DNA of 64,000 nucleotides. Origin: JAQBDA01 sp963709875. Lineage in GTDB: Bacteria; Chloroflexota; Anaerolineae; Anaerolineales; UBA4823. This document shows, in pieces, positions 52,665-62,000 of this stretch. The notes under the pieces were generated by a model. That model worked only from the letters and a program-made list of their open reading frames with translations. It searched no databases and was not told the DNA's origin. The stretch lies in assembly GCA_963709875.1 (NCBI GenBank), contig CAVPYB010000011.1:186001-250000 (forward strand). The letters run 5' to 3'. Position 1 is the first letter of the stretch, and the number at the start of each line of letters is the position of its first letter. A program made the position numbers and the translations under genes.

Positions 52665-54127
52665 CTACTCCAAGCTCTCAACCCCACAGCACAGCACCAG
52701 CTCCTTGGCCGCTTTGACTTCGTCCATTCGGCCGTATGGGGTGGTATGCGGGGCGCCGGTGAGCGTTTCCGGCTCGGTGTGCGCCTCCGCGGCGATCTTG
52801 ATCATTGCCTCCGCGAAGGCATCCAGGGTTTGCAGGCTCTCCGTCTCGGTAGGCTCGATCATCAAGGATTCAGGCACGATCAGCGGGAAGTAGTTGGTCG
52901 GCGGGTGGAAGCCATAATCCATCAGCCGCTTGGAAATATCCAGCGCGTGGATGCCGGGGGCATCGCTCCAGCGTCCTTCGGCAACAAACTCGTGCATACA
53001 AACCCGGTCGATCGGTACATGGTAGGTATCTTTAAGCGTGCGCGCAAGTAATTGGCGTTGAGCACAGCATAGTCGGCAATCTGGCGCAGTCCTTCTCTGC
53101 CATGCATGCGCATATAGGTGTAGGCGCGTACCATCATCCCGAAGTGGCCGTTGAACGCCTTCACGCGCCCAATGCTCTTCAGCGGCTGAGCATATCCGTA
53201 GAGCGGTGGGACCTCCTCGTCACCCTCTTCGAGGATGCCAACCAGCGGACCAGGCAGGAAGTCCACCAGGTGGGCGGCAACACCTACAGGTCCTGAACCC
53301 GGGCCGCCGCCGCCGTGAGGTGTGGAGAAGGTCTTGTGCAGGTTGTAATGCAGCACATCAAAGCCAAGGTCGCCGGGGCGCACGATGCCCAACAGGGCAT
53401 TCATATTGGCTCCATCGCCATAGATCAATCCGCCTGCTTGATGGACCATATCGATGACCTTCTCTACGTTCTCATCGAACAGACCCAGCGTGTTGGGATT
53501 GGTCAGCATCAGCCCGGCAAGAGTCTCGTCGCATTCCGCGCGCAGCGCCTCCAGGTCGACATTGCCGCGCGCATCGGACTTCAGCTCCACCACCTGCATG
53601 CCGCTCATCGCAGACGTAGCAGGGTTGGTGCCATGCGCCGAATCAGGGATCAGGAATTTTACCCGCTGCAGCTCGCCATTCGCTTCGTGGTAAGCGCGGA
53701 TGATCAGCACGCCGGTCAGCTCCCCCTGAGCACCAGCAGCAGGCTGCAGGGTGACACCGGCAAATCCACCGATCTCCTTGAGCCACTCTTGCAGTTCGTA
53801 CATCAATGCCAGGCTGCCCTGTACCGTCTCGATGGGCTGCAGGGGATGGGCGAGGGCAAAACCGGCCAGTCGTGCAGTCTCTTCGTTAACCTTGGGGTTG
53901 TATTTCATCGTACAGGAGCCCAACGGATAGAACCCGTTATCGATGGAGTGGTTGAGCTGTGATAGGCGGGTGAAATGGCGGATGACATCCGGTTCGTACA
54001 CTTCTGGCAGCGGAAGAACTTTACGCACCAGCCCTTCTGGCAGGGGTGAGGTTGGCACATCCGGCTCGGGAAAGCGGAAGCCAATTCGATCCCGGATAGA
54101 CAGTTCGCACAGCAACGGTTCAGTCAT
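52665..54127 (-). CDS. gcvPB: Glycine dehydrogenase (decarboxylating) subunit 2, one frameshift
   Basis: This is the PLP-carrying half of the split P-protein of the glycine cleavage system. Landmarks are GFYPLGSCTMKYNPKVNE, FAGVTLQPAAGAQGE, IPDSAHGTNPATSAMSG, YGDGANMNALLGI and YNLHKTFSTPHGGGGPG with the PLP lysine. The frame shifts near 53031-53038 where one base seems lost; the rest (HEFVAEGRWSDAPGIHALDI, MDYGFHPPTNYFPL) continues in another frame. Adding it back gives 487 residues, the normal size. The start at 54127 overlaps the end of gcvPA by 8 nt. The operon ends here. Confidence 0.93.
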
Positions 54128-55466
54128 TGGATACCTCCGCAAGTGCTCTGACCAGCACATCGATCTCTTCCTTGGGGTTCATCTCGGTCACCGCGATCAG
54201 CATATGGTTTTTCAGCTGCGGGTAATCCCCAGACAGGTCGTAGCCTCCCAGGATACCGTTATCGAGCAGGTAATAATTGATCTCTTCGACCGGCGCCGGG
54301 CACTCGCAGGACGAACTCGTGGAAAAAGGGTGCCTGTGACCAGAGGCTGAAGCCAGGCAGTTTCGACAGCTCACGTGCAGCGTAGTGCGCTTTGTGGTAG
54401 CAGAGCTCGCTCACCTGCCGTAATCCATGCTTACCGAGCAGGCTGAGATAGATTGTGGCTGCCAGTGCCATCAAACCCTGGTTGGTGCAGATATTCGAGG
54501 TGGCTTTCTCGCGGCGGATGTGCTGCTCGCGGGCGGTCAGGGTGAGGACGTATGCGCGCTGTCCGCGGCTGTCGACCGTCTCGCCCACCAGCCGTCCGGC
54601 CATCTTGCGCACATATTCCTTGCGGGTGGCGAAGATCCCCAGGTACGGACCGCCGTAGGAGAGCGGTATACCCAGCGGCTGCCCCTCTCCGGTGACGATA
54701 TCGGCACCGAACTCACCGGGTGATTTGAGCAGACCTAATGCCATCGGGTTGACTGCAACGGCTAACAAGGCTCCCGCGTTATGGGTTACCTCAGCCAGTG
54801 GACCCAGGTCGAATACCCTTCCAAAGAAGTCTGGATATTGTACGATCACCAGAGCGGTCTGGTTATCGATCAGCGGGAAGAGCGCCTGTGTTCCGGCTTT
54901 GATATCCGTATCCTCACCCACGAATTGAAGGTCACTGCCGTGATTGTAGGTATGGATTGTCTGGCGATAATGCGGGTGCAGGGCAGGGGAGACGACGATT
55001 TTTGTGCGCTTGCCGCGGAAATTCGCATAGGCCAAGGTGACAGCTTCGGCAACTGCGGTTGCCCCATCATAGTGCGAGGCATTGCTGACGTCCATTCCGG
55101 TCAGGGCGGTGATCAGGCTCTGGTAGTCGTAAATGGCCTGTAACGTCCCCTGAGAGATCTCCGGTTGGTATGGTGTATAGGCAGTATAGAACTCGCCCCT
55201 CCGGAGAAGTGAATCGACAGCCGCCGGGAATGTAATGGTTGTACGCACCGGCCCCGAGGAAAGCAGATCAGGTCCTGAGCGGTGTCATTCGCCCAGGCAA
55301 GGCCCTGCAGCTCTGCCAGCGCTTCCATCTCAGTAAGTGCGGTTGGCAGATTCAAATCGGGGAAGCGATGGGCTGCGGGCACATCCTGGAATAAATCTTC
55401 AATGCTATCCGTCCCGATGACCCGCAGCATTGCTTCCACTTCTGCTGGTGTGTGGGGAAAATACAT
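54120..55466 (-). CDS. gcvPA: Glycine dehydrogenase (decarboxylating) subunit 1, three frameshifts
   Basis: ATG 55466 follows a GAGGAG site. The protein begins MYFPHTPAEVEAMLRVIG. Landmarks are ALTEMEALAELQGLAWAN, YTPYQPEISQGTLQAIYDYQ, MDVSNASHYDGATAVAEA and VTGEGQPLGIPLSYGGPYLG. Three single-base insertions break it: about 55253-55262 and 55221-55228 around LICFLGAGAYNHYIPAAVDS, and 54291-54302 before APVEEINYYLLDNG. With them removed the protein has 447 residues, the usual GcvPA length. It forms the P-protein with GcvPB, decarboxylating glycine and passing the aminomethyl group to GcvH. Confidence 0.92.
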
Positions 55467-55473
55467 GGCTGTA

Positions 55474-55865
55474 TTACTCCTCTTCCTGGATTTTCTGCTG
55501 GTAGGCTGCTGGAGCAAGCAGCACATCCAGTTCTGATGCATCGCTGATCTCGATTTGCACCATCCAGGCATCACCGTAGGGGTCGCTGTTCACGATCTCC
55601 GGTGTGTCTGGCAGCTCTTCATTGATCGCGCTGACCATCTTCCACTCACCGGTAAATAAACGTCTGCTGCAGCTTTGACCGATTCAAGCGTGGCACAGCT
55701 ATCACCCTTCGAGACTTCATCGCCGACATCAACCAGGATCTCAACATAGACGATATCCGAGAGCTGGTCCTGGGCGTAATCTGTGATACCAATCGTACCG
55801 GTTTCACCTTCGACCCTGATCCATTCATCATTTTCCGTGTATTTCAAATCGCCGGGTACGTTCAT
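55474..55865 (-). CDS. gcvH: Glycine cleavage system H protein, one frameshift
   Basis: ATG 55865 follows AAGGAGATTATGCC. The lipoyl-carrier protein shows YTENDEWIRVEGETGTIGIT, DIVYVEILVDVGDEVSKGD and ATLESVKAAADVYLPVSG, with the lipoylated Lys in ESVKA. The frame is lost at about 55636-55642 where an A seems missing from an AAA run. The expected MVSAINEELPDTPEIVNSDP and DPYGDAWMVQIEI continue in another frame to a stop at 55474. Repaired length is 130 residues, normal for GcvH. The gcvPA start is 7 nt downstream. Confidence 0.92.
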
Positions 55866-55924
55866 GGCATAATCTCCTTCTTGTCGGGTAAGTATGGATT
55901 GAGAATGTAGTTCTGAACCTGTCC

Positions 55925-55962
55925 GAAAAAAGCCAAGGCGCACGCGTAGATTGCGTGCGCCT
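55925..55962 (-). terminator. Intrinsic terminator of the glycine riboswitch
   Basis: On the minus strand AGGCGCACGC pairs perfectly with GCGTGCGCCT across a 7-nt loop, and a TTTTTT run follows within a few bases. It lies 60 nt before the gcvH start. The 5' strand of its stem overlaps the last bases of the second aptamer's closing helix (55960-55962), so glycine binding should favour read-through. Confidence 0.85.
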
Positions 55963-56178
55963 CTGTCTGGTACCTGAGAGATTCGAGCCAGCCGGGCTGG
56001 CTTTTGCCCCGTCGGTGTTTGCTGTTCGAGCAAAACTTTCCAGAGGGTGCCAGATACTGGGTCCTTTTACCTGAGAGTTTCATCCGTGCATGTTGTCTGC
56101 CGGATTTGCACCTTCGGTGCCTCGGCTTGCCGGACCTGTTGTTTCAGGTCTGGCAAGCCGGGGACTCTCCCCAGCTCC
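55957..56178 (-). promoter_or_regulatory. Tandem glycine riboswitch controlling gcvH-gcvPA-gcvPB
   Basis: Read on the minus strand, two similar aptamers are present. The first (about 56175-56051) has GGGGAGAGTCCC, then CACCGAAGGTGCAAATCC, then ACTCTCAGGTAAAAGGAC. The second (about 56047-55960) has CCCTCTGGAAAG, then CACCGACGGGGCAAAAGCC, then ATCTCTCAGGTACCAGACAG. These GGAGAG-type, CCGA-x-GGGGCAA and CTCTCAGG blocks are the conserved core of glycine aptamers. The closing helices pair CTGGG/CCCAG and CCTCTG/CAGAGG. The terminator lies directly after the second aptamer. Glycine should switch the cleavage operon on. Confidence 0.93.
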
Positions 56179-56246
56179 TACCAAATTGTATAACAAATTT
56201 TAAGTGGGAGTGGGGTAAAAGTCAAGTTAATCACTCACGATTAATT

Positions 56247-56822
56247 TCAGGACGGTCCAGGGCTGCCCTCTTCTGGCATAACCCAATCGCTTACCAGCCA
56301 GTATCGGAAATCGTCGCCTTGCGCGGTCTGGACTGCGCCAACCACACCATACACGGCAGCTGCGAATGGGATCACGCTGACCAGGACAGCAATCGGTGCC
56401 AGGCAGCATCCAACGAGCAAAAGCATGAGCGGAATTGTTATCACCCACAATATCGCGGCCAGTGCACCCGCGCCAACGAAAAAGACCAGCTGGAATACGA
56501 ACGATTGCATAGCCTGGTACGCCACATAGCGTGAACGGTCTTTGAAGACCAGATAGATAATCAGAGCAATGATCGGACCCAGGAAGCCTGTGAACAGGTT
56601 CAGCAGGACGCTGAGATGGGAGACCATGGCCCAGCTGCGGGCAGATGAAGCGGAGAGAGGTTCCGGTGCTGGTGCCGGACCAGGCAGCTGCGCCGGTGCA
56701 GCGCTCCCTTCTGGCAATGCAGCTCCGGTCTGTTCACCGGCATTCTCATCCATTACGGTCTCTTCTTCATTCGACATTTCCTCAGGGTTGCTTTGTTCTG
56801 CATCTTTCGGTTTGTCTTCCAT
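56247..56822 (-). CDS. DUF4870-type membrane protein with acidic, proline-rich N-terminus
   Basis: The 191-residue protein has an N-terminal tail of about 60 residues rich in Glu, Asp, Pro and Ala. A DUF4870-like core of three to four helices follows: MVSHLSVLLNLFTGFLGPII, IIYLVFKDRSRYVAYQAMQS and a double helix ending at VYGVVGAVQTAQGDDFRY. The family has no known function and is related to Tic20-like membrane proteins. It lies upstream of the riboswitch on the same strand but is a separate unit. The next gene on the strand encodes a related protein. Confidence 0.7.
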   Translation of the reverse strand: MEDKPKDAEQSNPEEMSNEEETVMDENAGEQTGAALPEGSAAPAQLPGPAPAPEPLSASSARSWAMVSHLSVLLNLFTGFLGPIIALIIYLVFKDRSRYVAYQAMQSFVFQLVFFVGAGALAAILWVITIPLMLLLVGCCLAPIAVLVSVIPFAAAVYGVVGAVQTAQGDDFRYWLVSDWVMPEEGSPGPS

Positions 56823-56897
56823 AGCTTCCTTTCTCCATCTTCTAATGAAATTAATGGTGTGCCCGGTGGCCCTGCTGTACGAAGTATCCAGATTGGA

Positions 56898-57218
56898 TTA
56901 TATCCAACCCATATTTAGGAGAAACCGGGTCAGCAGGGGGATCTCAAACATTTCTCCTCGATATGCCTTGATGCCTAAGTATACCGAATATATGATGATA
57001 AATGGGAATAAGCAGATCCCAACTCCCAGGGCTGTCAAGACGATCCAGCTCACCCCCCAGGCGAGCGCCTGGATGGCGTGGTATCTCAGGAATGGGCTGA
57101 TCTTCTGGTCGCGCATGAAGAGCAGCATGAATAAGGAGATCCAAGGGGCTAGTATATAGACGATTAGAGCCCATAATCTGTCATCGCCGGCTTCAGATTC
57201 AATCACGGGATTGGACAT
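56898..57218 (-). CDS. DUF4870-like membrane protein
   Basis: From ATG 57218 the protein has 106 residues; GGAG lies about 12 nt before the start. It shows the family pattern DDRLWALIVYILAPWISLFM, then LLFMRDQKISPFLRYHAIQA, then IVLTALGVGICLFPFIII and GIKAYRGEMFEIPLL. It is shorter than its neighbour and lacks the acidic tail. An upstream in-frame start would add about 40 polar residues with no ribosome site. The two DUF4870-like genes are 76 nt apart and probably co-transcribed. Confidence 0.65.
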   Translation of the reverse strand: MSNPVIESEAGDDRLWALIVYILAPWISLFMLLFMRDQKISPFLRYHAIQALAWGVSWIVLTALGVGICLFPFIIIYSVYLGIKAYRGEMFEIPLLTRFLLNMGWI

Positions 57219-57432
57219 CACAACAATTTCTCCAAAGGGTATTGAAGGGCTTAGCATCATCTCCCTGGTCGCAGATAGATGCCGCGGCTGGGAGGATTGA
57301 GTCTGTCTATTGGTAATAACCCCCAAACCCTCACCGGGTTGCATTAAATTCTGATTATATAATCACTTTCGGTGCTCGCCACGGGTAATTGATCTGTGGA
57401 GTTACTCAGAATGTACTTTCGAAGAGATTAGC

Positions 57433-58266
57433 TCAAATATTCCAGGTGATGATGAATAGGAGCGTAAATAACGTGCTGACAATCAGCTGGCGTATTCCGA
57501 TCAAAGTAGGTTTGACCCCGACTGCCGGGTGGGTAGCGCCCCAGATGCTCTCCCCCCACTGCAGAGCGTATGGGATGAAAAGAAGCGCAGGCAGGATGTT
57601 TACAATCGAAAGTGCCACGACAGCCGCAAAGTTGAAGGATGTATACATCAAAGCGCGGCGTGCCATACGCAGCTGCTCACCCCTTGCAGGAGCTTGCTTG
57701 AGCTCACGCTGTTCCAGGCGCAGATATGCATAGACAATCGATGCGGCTGATTGGAACCAGGTCAGGAGGAACAGCCACCAGCCTGTTATGTCCGGGCTGC
57801 CGGTAGCGACCCAGTAGGCTGCTGGGGCTGCCAGGGCTAATACCCCGCTGCCAACGATTTCAACGCCGACCTGGCGGCGCTCGGCTCGCCTGCTGATGAG
57901 CACCAGGTGCCAGATGAAAACGGGTATCCCAGGCAAAGCCAGGATGAGCAGGTAGCCATATCCTTGTACGACCAGACCCAGCAAGGCGAGCAGGGCGATG
58001 CCCCCATATACGAGCATCCAAAACCGTGCTGCCGGCAGGTCACGGCGTGAGCGGCGACCGCTGTAGGCTTTGATCGCAATCGTCACCGGCTGGCGGATCA
58101 GGAAGGCAGCCATCACCCCTACAACCAGATACAGCGAAGCGATCGACCAGCTTGCTCCTGCGAATAGGCCGATCAGCAGCGGGCTGAGGACGAATACCCA
58201 GGCTCCATGCTCACCCGGCAATGCAATATGGCGTTTGAAATATGTTCTGAGAAAATCACTGGGCAT
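57433..58266 (-). CDS. YwiC-like membrane protein
   Basis: From ATG 58266 the protein has 277 residues and eight or nine helices. The YwiC-like signature ALPGEHGAWVFVLSPLLIGL opens it, followed by LIRQPVTIAIKAYSGRRSRR, where a basic patch faces the cytosol, and AASIVYAYLRLEQRELKQAP. The layout recalls UbiA prenyltransferases, but the Asp-rich motifs of that family are not evident. The function is unknown. It stands alone between the DUF4870 and DUF1501 genes. Confidence 0.7.
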   Translation of the reverse strand: MPSDFLRTYFKRHIALPGEHGAWVFVLSPLLIGLFAGASWSIASLYLVVGVMAAFLIRQPVTIAIKAYSGRRSRRDLPAARFWMLVYGGIALLALLGLVVQGYGYLLILALPGIPVFIWHLVLISRRAERRQVGVEIVGSGVLALAAPAAYWVATGSPDITGWWLFLLTWFQSAASIVYAYLRLEQRELKQAPARGEQLRMARRALMYTSFNFAAVVALSIVNILPALLFIPYALQWGESIWGATHPAVGVKPTLIGIRQLIVSTLFTLLFIITWNI

Positions 58267-58359
58267 ACAAGCCCAGATTATAACGGAATTAATTCCCGAT
58301 CCAGCGGCATGTAACACACCTCACAATTTCCTCAAACTGCGCAGCTCCCCCTTTATGGA

Positions 58360-59610
58360 TCACCTAAAGATGCCGCGAGATTCGACCTGGTATCCGGGGA
58401 AAATGTCCGATGTACGGTCGTTGTTCAGCCGTTTCGCGCATAATTCACCCAGGATATCGCGGTAATCGATTGATGCAGCCAGGTCTCCTGGTCCGATCAG
58501 CTGCCCATCGGAGAGACCCGGCCAGCGGGCGTGCACTTCTCCACCCCGCAGATTTCCGCCCATCAGCAGAATCAGACCACCATGCCCGTGATCGGTACCC
58601 AGGCTGCCGTTTTCCCTGGCTCTGCGACCGAATTCTGTCATCACCACGATGCTGAGCTTGCCAAGATGGTCATACAGGTCTGTGTATATGGCCCCCAGCC
58701 CATCTGATAGCTCCCTGATCATTCCTGCCATCAACCCCGTGCTGCCCCCCTGGGCAAAGTGCGTATCCCAGCCGCCCAGGTCGATAGCTGCAACTTCCAG
58801 TCCCGCCTGAGCTTTTACCAGCATGGCTACCTGCCGCAGTCCCAAGCCGAATTCGCCCTCGGGATAAGTCGCACCTCGAGCAGGCTCGTAGCGCGCAGGC
58901 TGCAGCTTTTGCAGGATGTCAACAATCTCCAGGGTCTCTCTTCCCTGAAGATCGAGCGAATTTTGACCCGAGTAAAGAGATGCCAGCAGAGATCGCATCT
59001 GGACTGCTTGGTTGGCATCTCCACCCAGATGGAAGTCGGTTATCGAACGGAAGGAAGAGACCGCAACTGGTCCACGCAGGCTGCGGGGTAGAAGCTTTCC
59101 CACCCCAACTGCCCGCAGAGGAGAGAGGTTATTGGTGTCCAGCGTCGCCAGGTGGCGAGCTATCCAGCCAGAAGCCGGCCCGCGTTCATCATTCACGCCG
59201 CGCTCCATCAACTCCATGGCGACGAAGTGACTGCGCGATTCATCCGGCGCACCACAGGCATGCACCACCGCGAGGTGCTTCGACTCCCAGGCAGGCATAA
59301 GACCGTTCATCGCTGGATGCATGCCGAAGAACCCATCCAGATCGATCGCCCTTTCCCGCGCGATGGATCGGTTGTCGTCTGGTCTCGGGATACCGAGCGT
59401 AGGCCGCAACTGATAATATGCTGATTCTCCATGCGGCACGATCATATTCAGTGCATCTGCAGCCCCGCGCAAGAAGACCACCAGCAGCACATCTCCTGCC
59501 GTCTGAGATTGGTAGGGAGAGAATGCAAGGCGCGGCATCCAACTCTCAAACTCACAAAGGCAGCTGCTGGACAGGTCCGTTTTAGTGATCAGATTGATTC
59601 CTTTGTCCAT
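58360..59610 (-). CDS. DUF1501 family protein (alkaline-phosphatase-fold relative)
   Basis: The 416-residue protein has LLVVFLRGAADALNMIVPHG near the start, then FFGMHPAMNGLMPAWESKHL, VVHACGAPDESRSHFVAMEL, AIDLGGWDTHFAQGGSTGLM and IVVMTEFGRRARENGSLGTD with HGHGG close by. This is the DUF1501 pattern, distantly related to sulfatases and phosphatases. No twin-Arg signal is visible at its own N-terminus, so it may be exported with its partner, the DUF1800 protein encoded 18 nt upstream. The pair is common in bacteria, with unknown activity. Confidence 0.85.
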   Translation of the reverse strand: MDKGINLITKTDLSSSCLCEFESWMPRLAFSPYQSQTAGDVLLVVFLRGAADALNMIVPHGESAYYQLRPTLGIPRPDDNRSIARERAIDLDGFFGMHPAMNGLMPAWESKHLAVVHACGAPDESRSHFVAMELMERGVNDERGPASGWIARHLATLDTNNLSPLRAVGVGKLLPRSLRGPVAVSSFRSITDFHLGGDANQAVQMRSLLASLYSGQNSLDLQGRETLEIVDILQKLQPARYEPARGATYPEGEFGLGLRQVAMLVKAQAGLEVAAIDLGGWDTHFAQGGSTGLMAGMIRELSDGLGAIYTDLYDHLGKLSIVVMTEFGRRARENGSLGTDHGHGGLILLMGGNLRGGEVHARWPGLSDGQLIGPGDLAASIDYRDILGELCAKRLNNDRTSDIFPGYQVESRGIFR

Positions 59611-59628
59611 CGTGGTTATCCTTCGCTC

Positions 59629-61200
59629 CTAGCGCCATTGGAATGCCGGGGAAGCCAGCAAACCAGAGATTAATAGAGGTGTATTGTCCATAACTTCAGA
59701 TCCGGTGCTCTCCAGCGCCTCAAGCAAGCGCGCGTGTGTTCCATCCCCCAGTGTTCTCCCCAAGATCAAGCTGCACAAGTAGTCCAACTGTGCCTGGGTA
59801 GAACGACCGCTGCTCTCTGCCGTTATGCGATCAAACGGGACTATTACTCCGGACAGCTCATCCGAAGCCAGGGCAATGGCAAACTGCCAGCGAGGCATCA
59901 GGTTGCCAGCCCAGGCCTCAACGTAATCGGGATAGCCATCCGGAGTCGGCCAGGAGAAATGCAGCTGCCCCATGCGCGCCAGGAAATCCAGGATTGCCTG
60001 GCTGTTCACAATCCTAGCGTCCAGACAGCGCAGCGCGGAGACGACAAAATTTACCGGACGCTTGTATTTGGCCTGCATATAGCGGGTGCCATCCAGCAAA
60101 ACGGTTCGTGCAACACGCTTGATATCCCCGTTGGTGTCAAGGAAAACTTTTGCCCCTCGATCTACAAGCTCTGCGGGAGGATCATCCGCGATATATCGCT
60201 GTGCTAGTTTATAGGCAATGAATCTGGCTGTGTTGGGATGCGAAGCCAGCATATCGATCACCGATTCTGCCTCTTGCTGACCAGCTGGGCGGATCTCCAT
60301 CCCCAGCACTGTCTTCGTCCCAAGGTCGTGGATATCCGTGTTGAATGTAAATTCACCCCGCCAGAAGCGCTCCTTCACTGTCCAGCCTGTAAGGCAGCGC
60401 GCCAGCTCCATGACATCTTGTTGGGTATAGCCGCCTTGCACGCTGAGTGTGTGCAGCTCCAACAGCTCGCGGGCGTAGTTCTCGTTAGGTGTGCCCTTGG
60501 TATTGGATTGGTTATCCAGGTAAACCAGCATGGCCGGCGAATGTGCCGAGGCGTACAGCAGGTCGCTGAATTTCCCCAATGCATTCCGGCGGATTACCTG
60601 GCGGTCGTCAACAGTCTTCAAGAAAAAGCAGTCGCCTTTATCCGTGCTGATGTTGAAGTGGTCGCTCCAGAATTCAACCAGCGTCTCGAATAGCTGGCGG
60701 CGGCTGTAGACTTGCCGCAGCAGGGTCGCCTGCCGCAGCTCATCCGGCACCATCCGGCGGTCTTGTTCATCGAAGATCTTGTCGCTAAGATCGACCAGGT
60801 CGGCTGCATCCATGCCGATGGTTGAGAACTGCCGCAGGCGGAGAACGGTCTCAAGATCTTCGATTGATTCGTAATCCAGCTGCTCTTCGATCCAGTTCTC
60901 CAGACCGATCTGGTAGGCGTAGAGCCGCTCTTCCAATCTTGGTCCAAAAGTCATCCGGTTGAGCACCTGATACTGCCAGTATGGCAGCCGGGCGATCTCC
61001 TGCGTGTCAACCTCCTGCGAGGGGGCGAAAGTCTCGGAAATATTCTTGCCCAGGGATGCGTAAACCGGGGCACATGCCGAAAGGGCACCACCTGCCGAGA
61101 GGATGCCGACCAGGCGGAGAAAATCTCGCCGGCTGATACTGGTGGAGGATGGACGGTCTGGTGCCATGGGCCTGCGCTGATTGGGCTGATGTCCAGTCAT
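59629..61200 (-). CDS. DUF1800 family protein with Tat signal
   Basis: From ATG 61200 the protein has 523 residues. A twin-arginine signal (SISRRDFLRLVGI) is followed by LSAGGALSACAP, which also looks like a lipobox, so it may be a Tat-exported lipoprotein. The DUF1800 part has VLNRMTFGPRLEERLYAYQI, LFETLVEFWSDHFNIS, TPNENYARELLELHTLSVQG and MGQLHFSWPTPDGYPDYVEA. The start could also be ATG 61167. It is co-transcribed with the DUF1501 gene. The family's role is unknown. Confidence 0.85.
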   Translation of the reverse strand: MTGHQPNQRRPMAPDRPSSTSISRRDFLRLVGILSAGGALSACAPVYASLGKNISETFAPSQEVDTQEIARLPYWQYQVLNRMTFGPRLEERLYAYQIGLENWIEEQLDYESIEDLETVLRLRQFSTIGMDAADLVDLSDKIFDEQDRRMVPDELRQATLLRQVYSRRQLFETLVEFWSDHFNISTDKGDCFFLKTVDDRQVIRRNALGKFSDLLYASAHSPAMLVYLDNQSNTKGTPNENYARELLELHTLSVQGGYTQQDVMELARCLTGWTVKERFWRGEFTFNTDIHDLGTKTVLGMEIRPAGQQEAESVIDMLASHPNTARFIAYKLAQRYIADDPPAELVDRGAKVFLDTNGDIKRVARTVLLDGTRYMQAKYKRPVNFVVSALRCLDARIVNSQAILDFLARMGQLHFSWPTPDGYPDYVEAWAGNLMPRWQFAIALASDELSGVIVPFDRITAESSGRSTQAQLDYLCSLILGRTLGDGTHARLLEALESTGSEVMDNTPLLISGLLASPAFQWR

Positions 61201-61217
61201 CTGTCGGTCTCGAATAG

Positions 61218-61769
61218 TCAGACCTGAGAAGGGGATAAGCCGTCGGCAGTCTGTTTCAGGTCTTCGGAACTCAGCTTCTTTGCCTTCTTGTTCGGCATCC
61301 AGCGCAGCAAGGCGAAAACGGCAGCCCCAAGACTGGTAATGATCGTGATGGGGATGATGAGGAACCACCCGATCACCGGGAACGCCGCAGCCAGTTCCAG
61401 GATGACCGCGCTGCGAATGTACTCGCCGGCTGGCAATCTATCGTCTTCACTGCGACCGTAGAGCCTGCGTCCAAGCTCTGATGTCAAACCAGCCGCCCCG
61501 GAGAGTGCGCCTGCCAGAACGAGGGCAAGAAGGGACCAGCCGACAAGTTTTGCAGCTCCACTTGGTGCGGAGATGAGCATAAATGCTGGCAGGCCGAAGA
61601 TCAAGGCGGTAAGGATGCCCATCCAGAAACATCTCCAGGGAGTGATGCTCAATCGAATCCGGGCGCGCTCAATATTATTGGGAAAAAGCAGCCACCAGGC
61701 GGTTAGCATCCCTGGAAAGGAGATGCCTAAAAACAATAAAATGCCGAAGATTGCGAATACGTCTGCCAT
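61218..61769 (-). CDS. Membrane protein with four or five helices, unknown function
   Basis: The 183-residue protein starts at ATG 61769, 7 nt after AAGGAGG; the ATG 6 nt upstream is too close to that site. Hydrophobic helices include one near FAIFGILLFLGISFPGMLTA, a second after CFWMGILTALIFGLPAFMLI and a C-terminal pair with AFPVIGWFLIIPITIITSLG. The last segment closely resembles ALPFIGWFGLLVYVLLTSLG in the gene at 62622, so the two are paralogues. It ends 18 nt before the DUF1800 start, which suggests an operon. Confidence 0.6.
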   Translation of the reverse strand: MADVFAIFGILLFLGISFPGMLTAWWLLFPNNIERARIRLSITPWRCFWMGILTALIFGLPAFMLISAPSGAAKLVGWSLLALVLAGALSGAAGLTSELGRRLYGRSEDDRLPAGEYIRSAVILELAAAFPVIGWFLIIPITIITSLGAAVFALLRWMPNKKAKKLSSEDLKQTADGLSPSQV

Positions 61770-61902
61770 GGTCATGCCTCCTTGTAAAATCGGATCTCAT
61801 TAGCCTGTGTTGGATAGTCTATCCGCTATACAGGCATGCAGGATGAAATGTTGCACGACCGGGCTGGATCAGGAGAAAACTATTGAGCCTGGAGGGAATA
61901 AA

Positions 61903-61928
61903 CAAACACCCTCGGGCAAGGGTGTTTG
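61903..61928 (-). terminator. Hairpin after the DUF1801-like gene
   Basis: A perfect 10-bp stem CAAACACCCT/AGGGTGTTTG with a 6-nt loop lies 73 nt beyond the stop of the minus-strand gene at 62001. On the minus strand a T-rich TTTATT follows, as in a weak intrinsic terminator. Confidence 0.6.
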
Positions 61929-62000
61929 ATAAGGGAGCAGTGTGTTGAAAAAGAATAGGCTGGCGTTATTGACGGGGTCTCTTACACTTGCGATCAGTAC

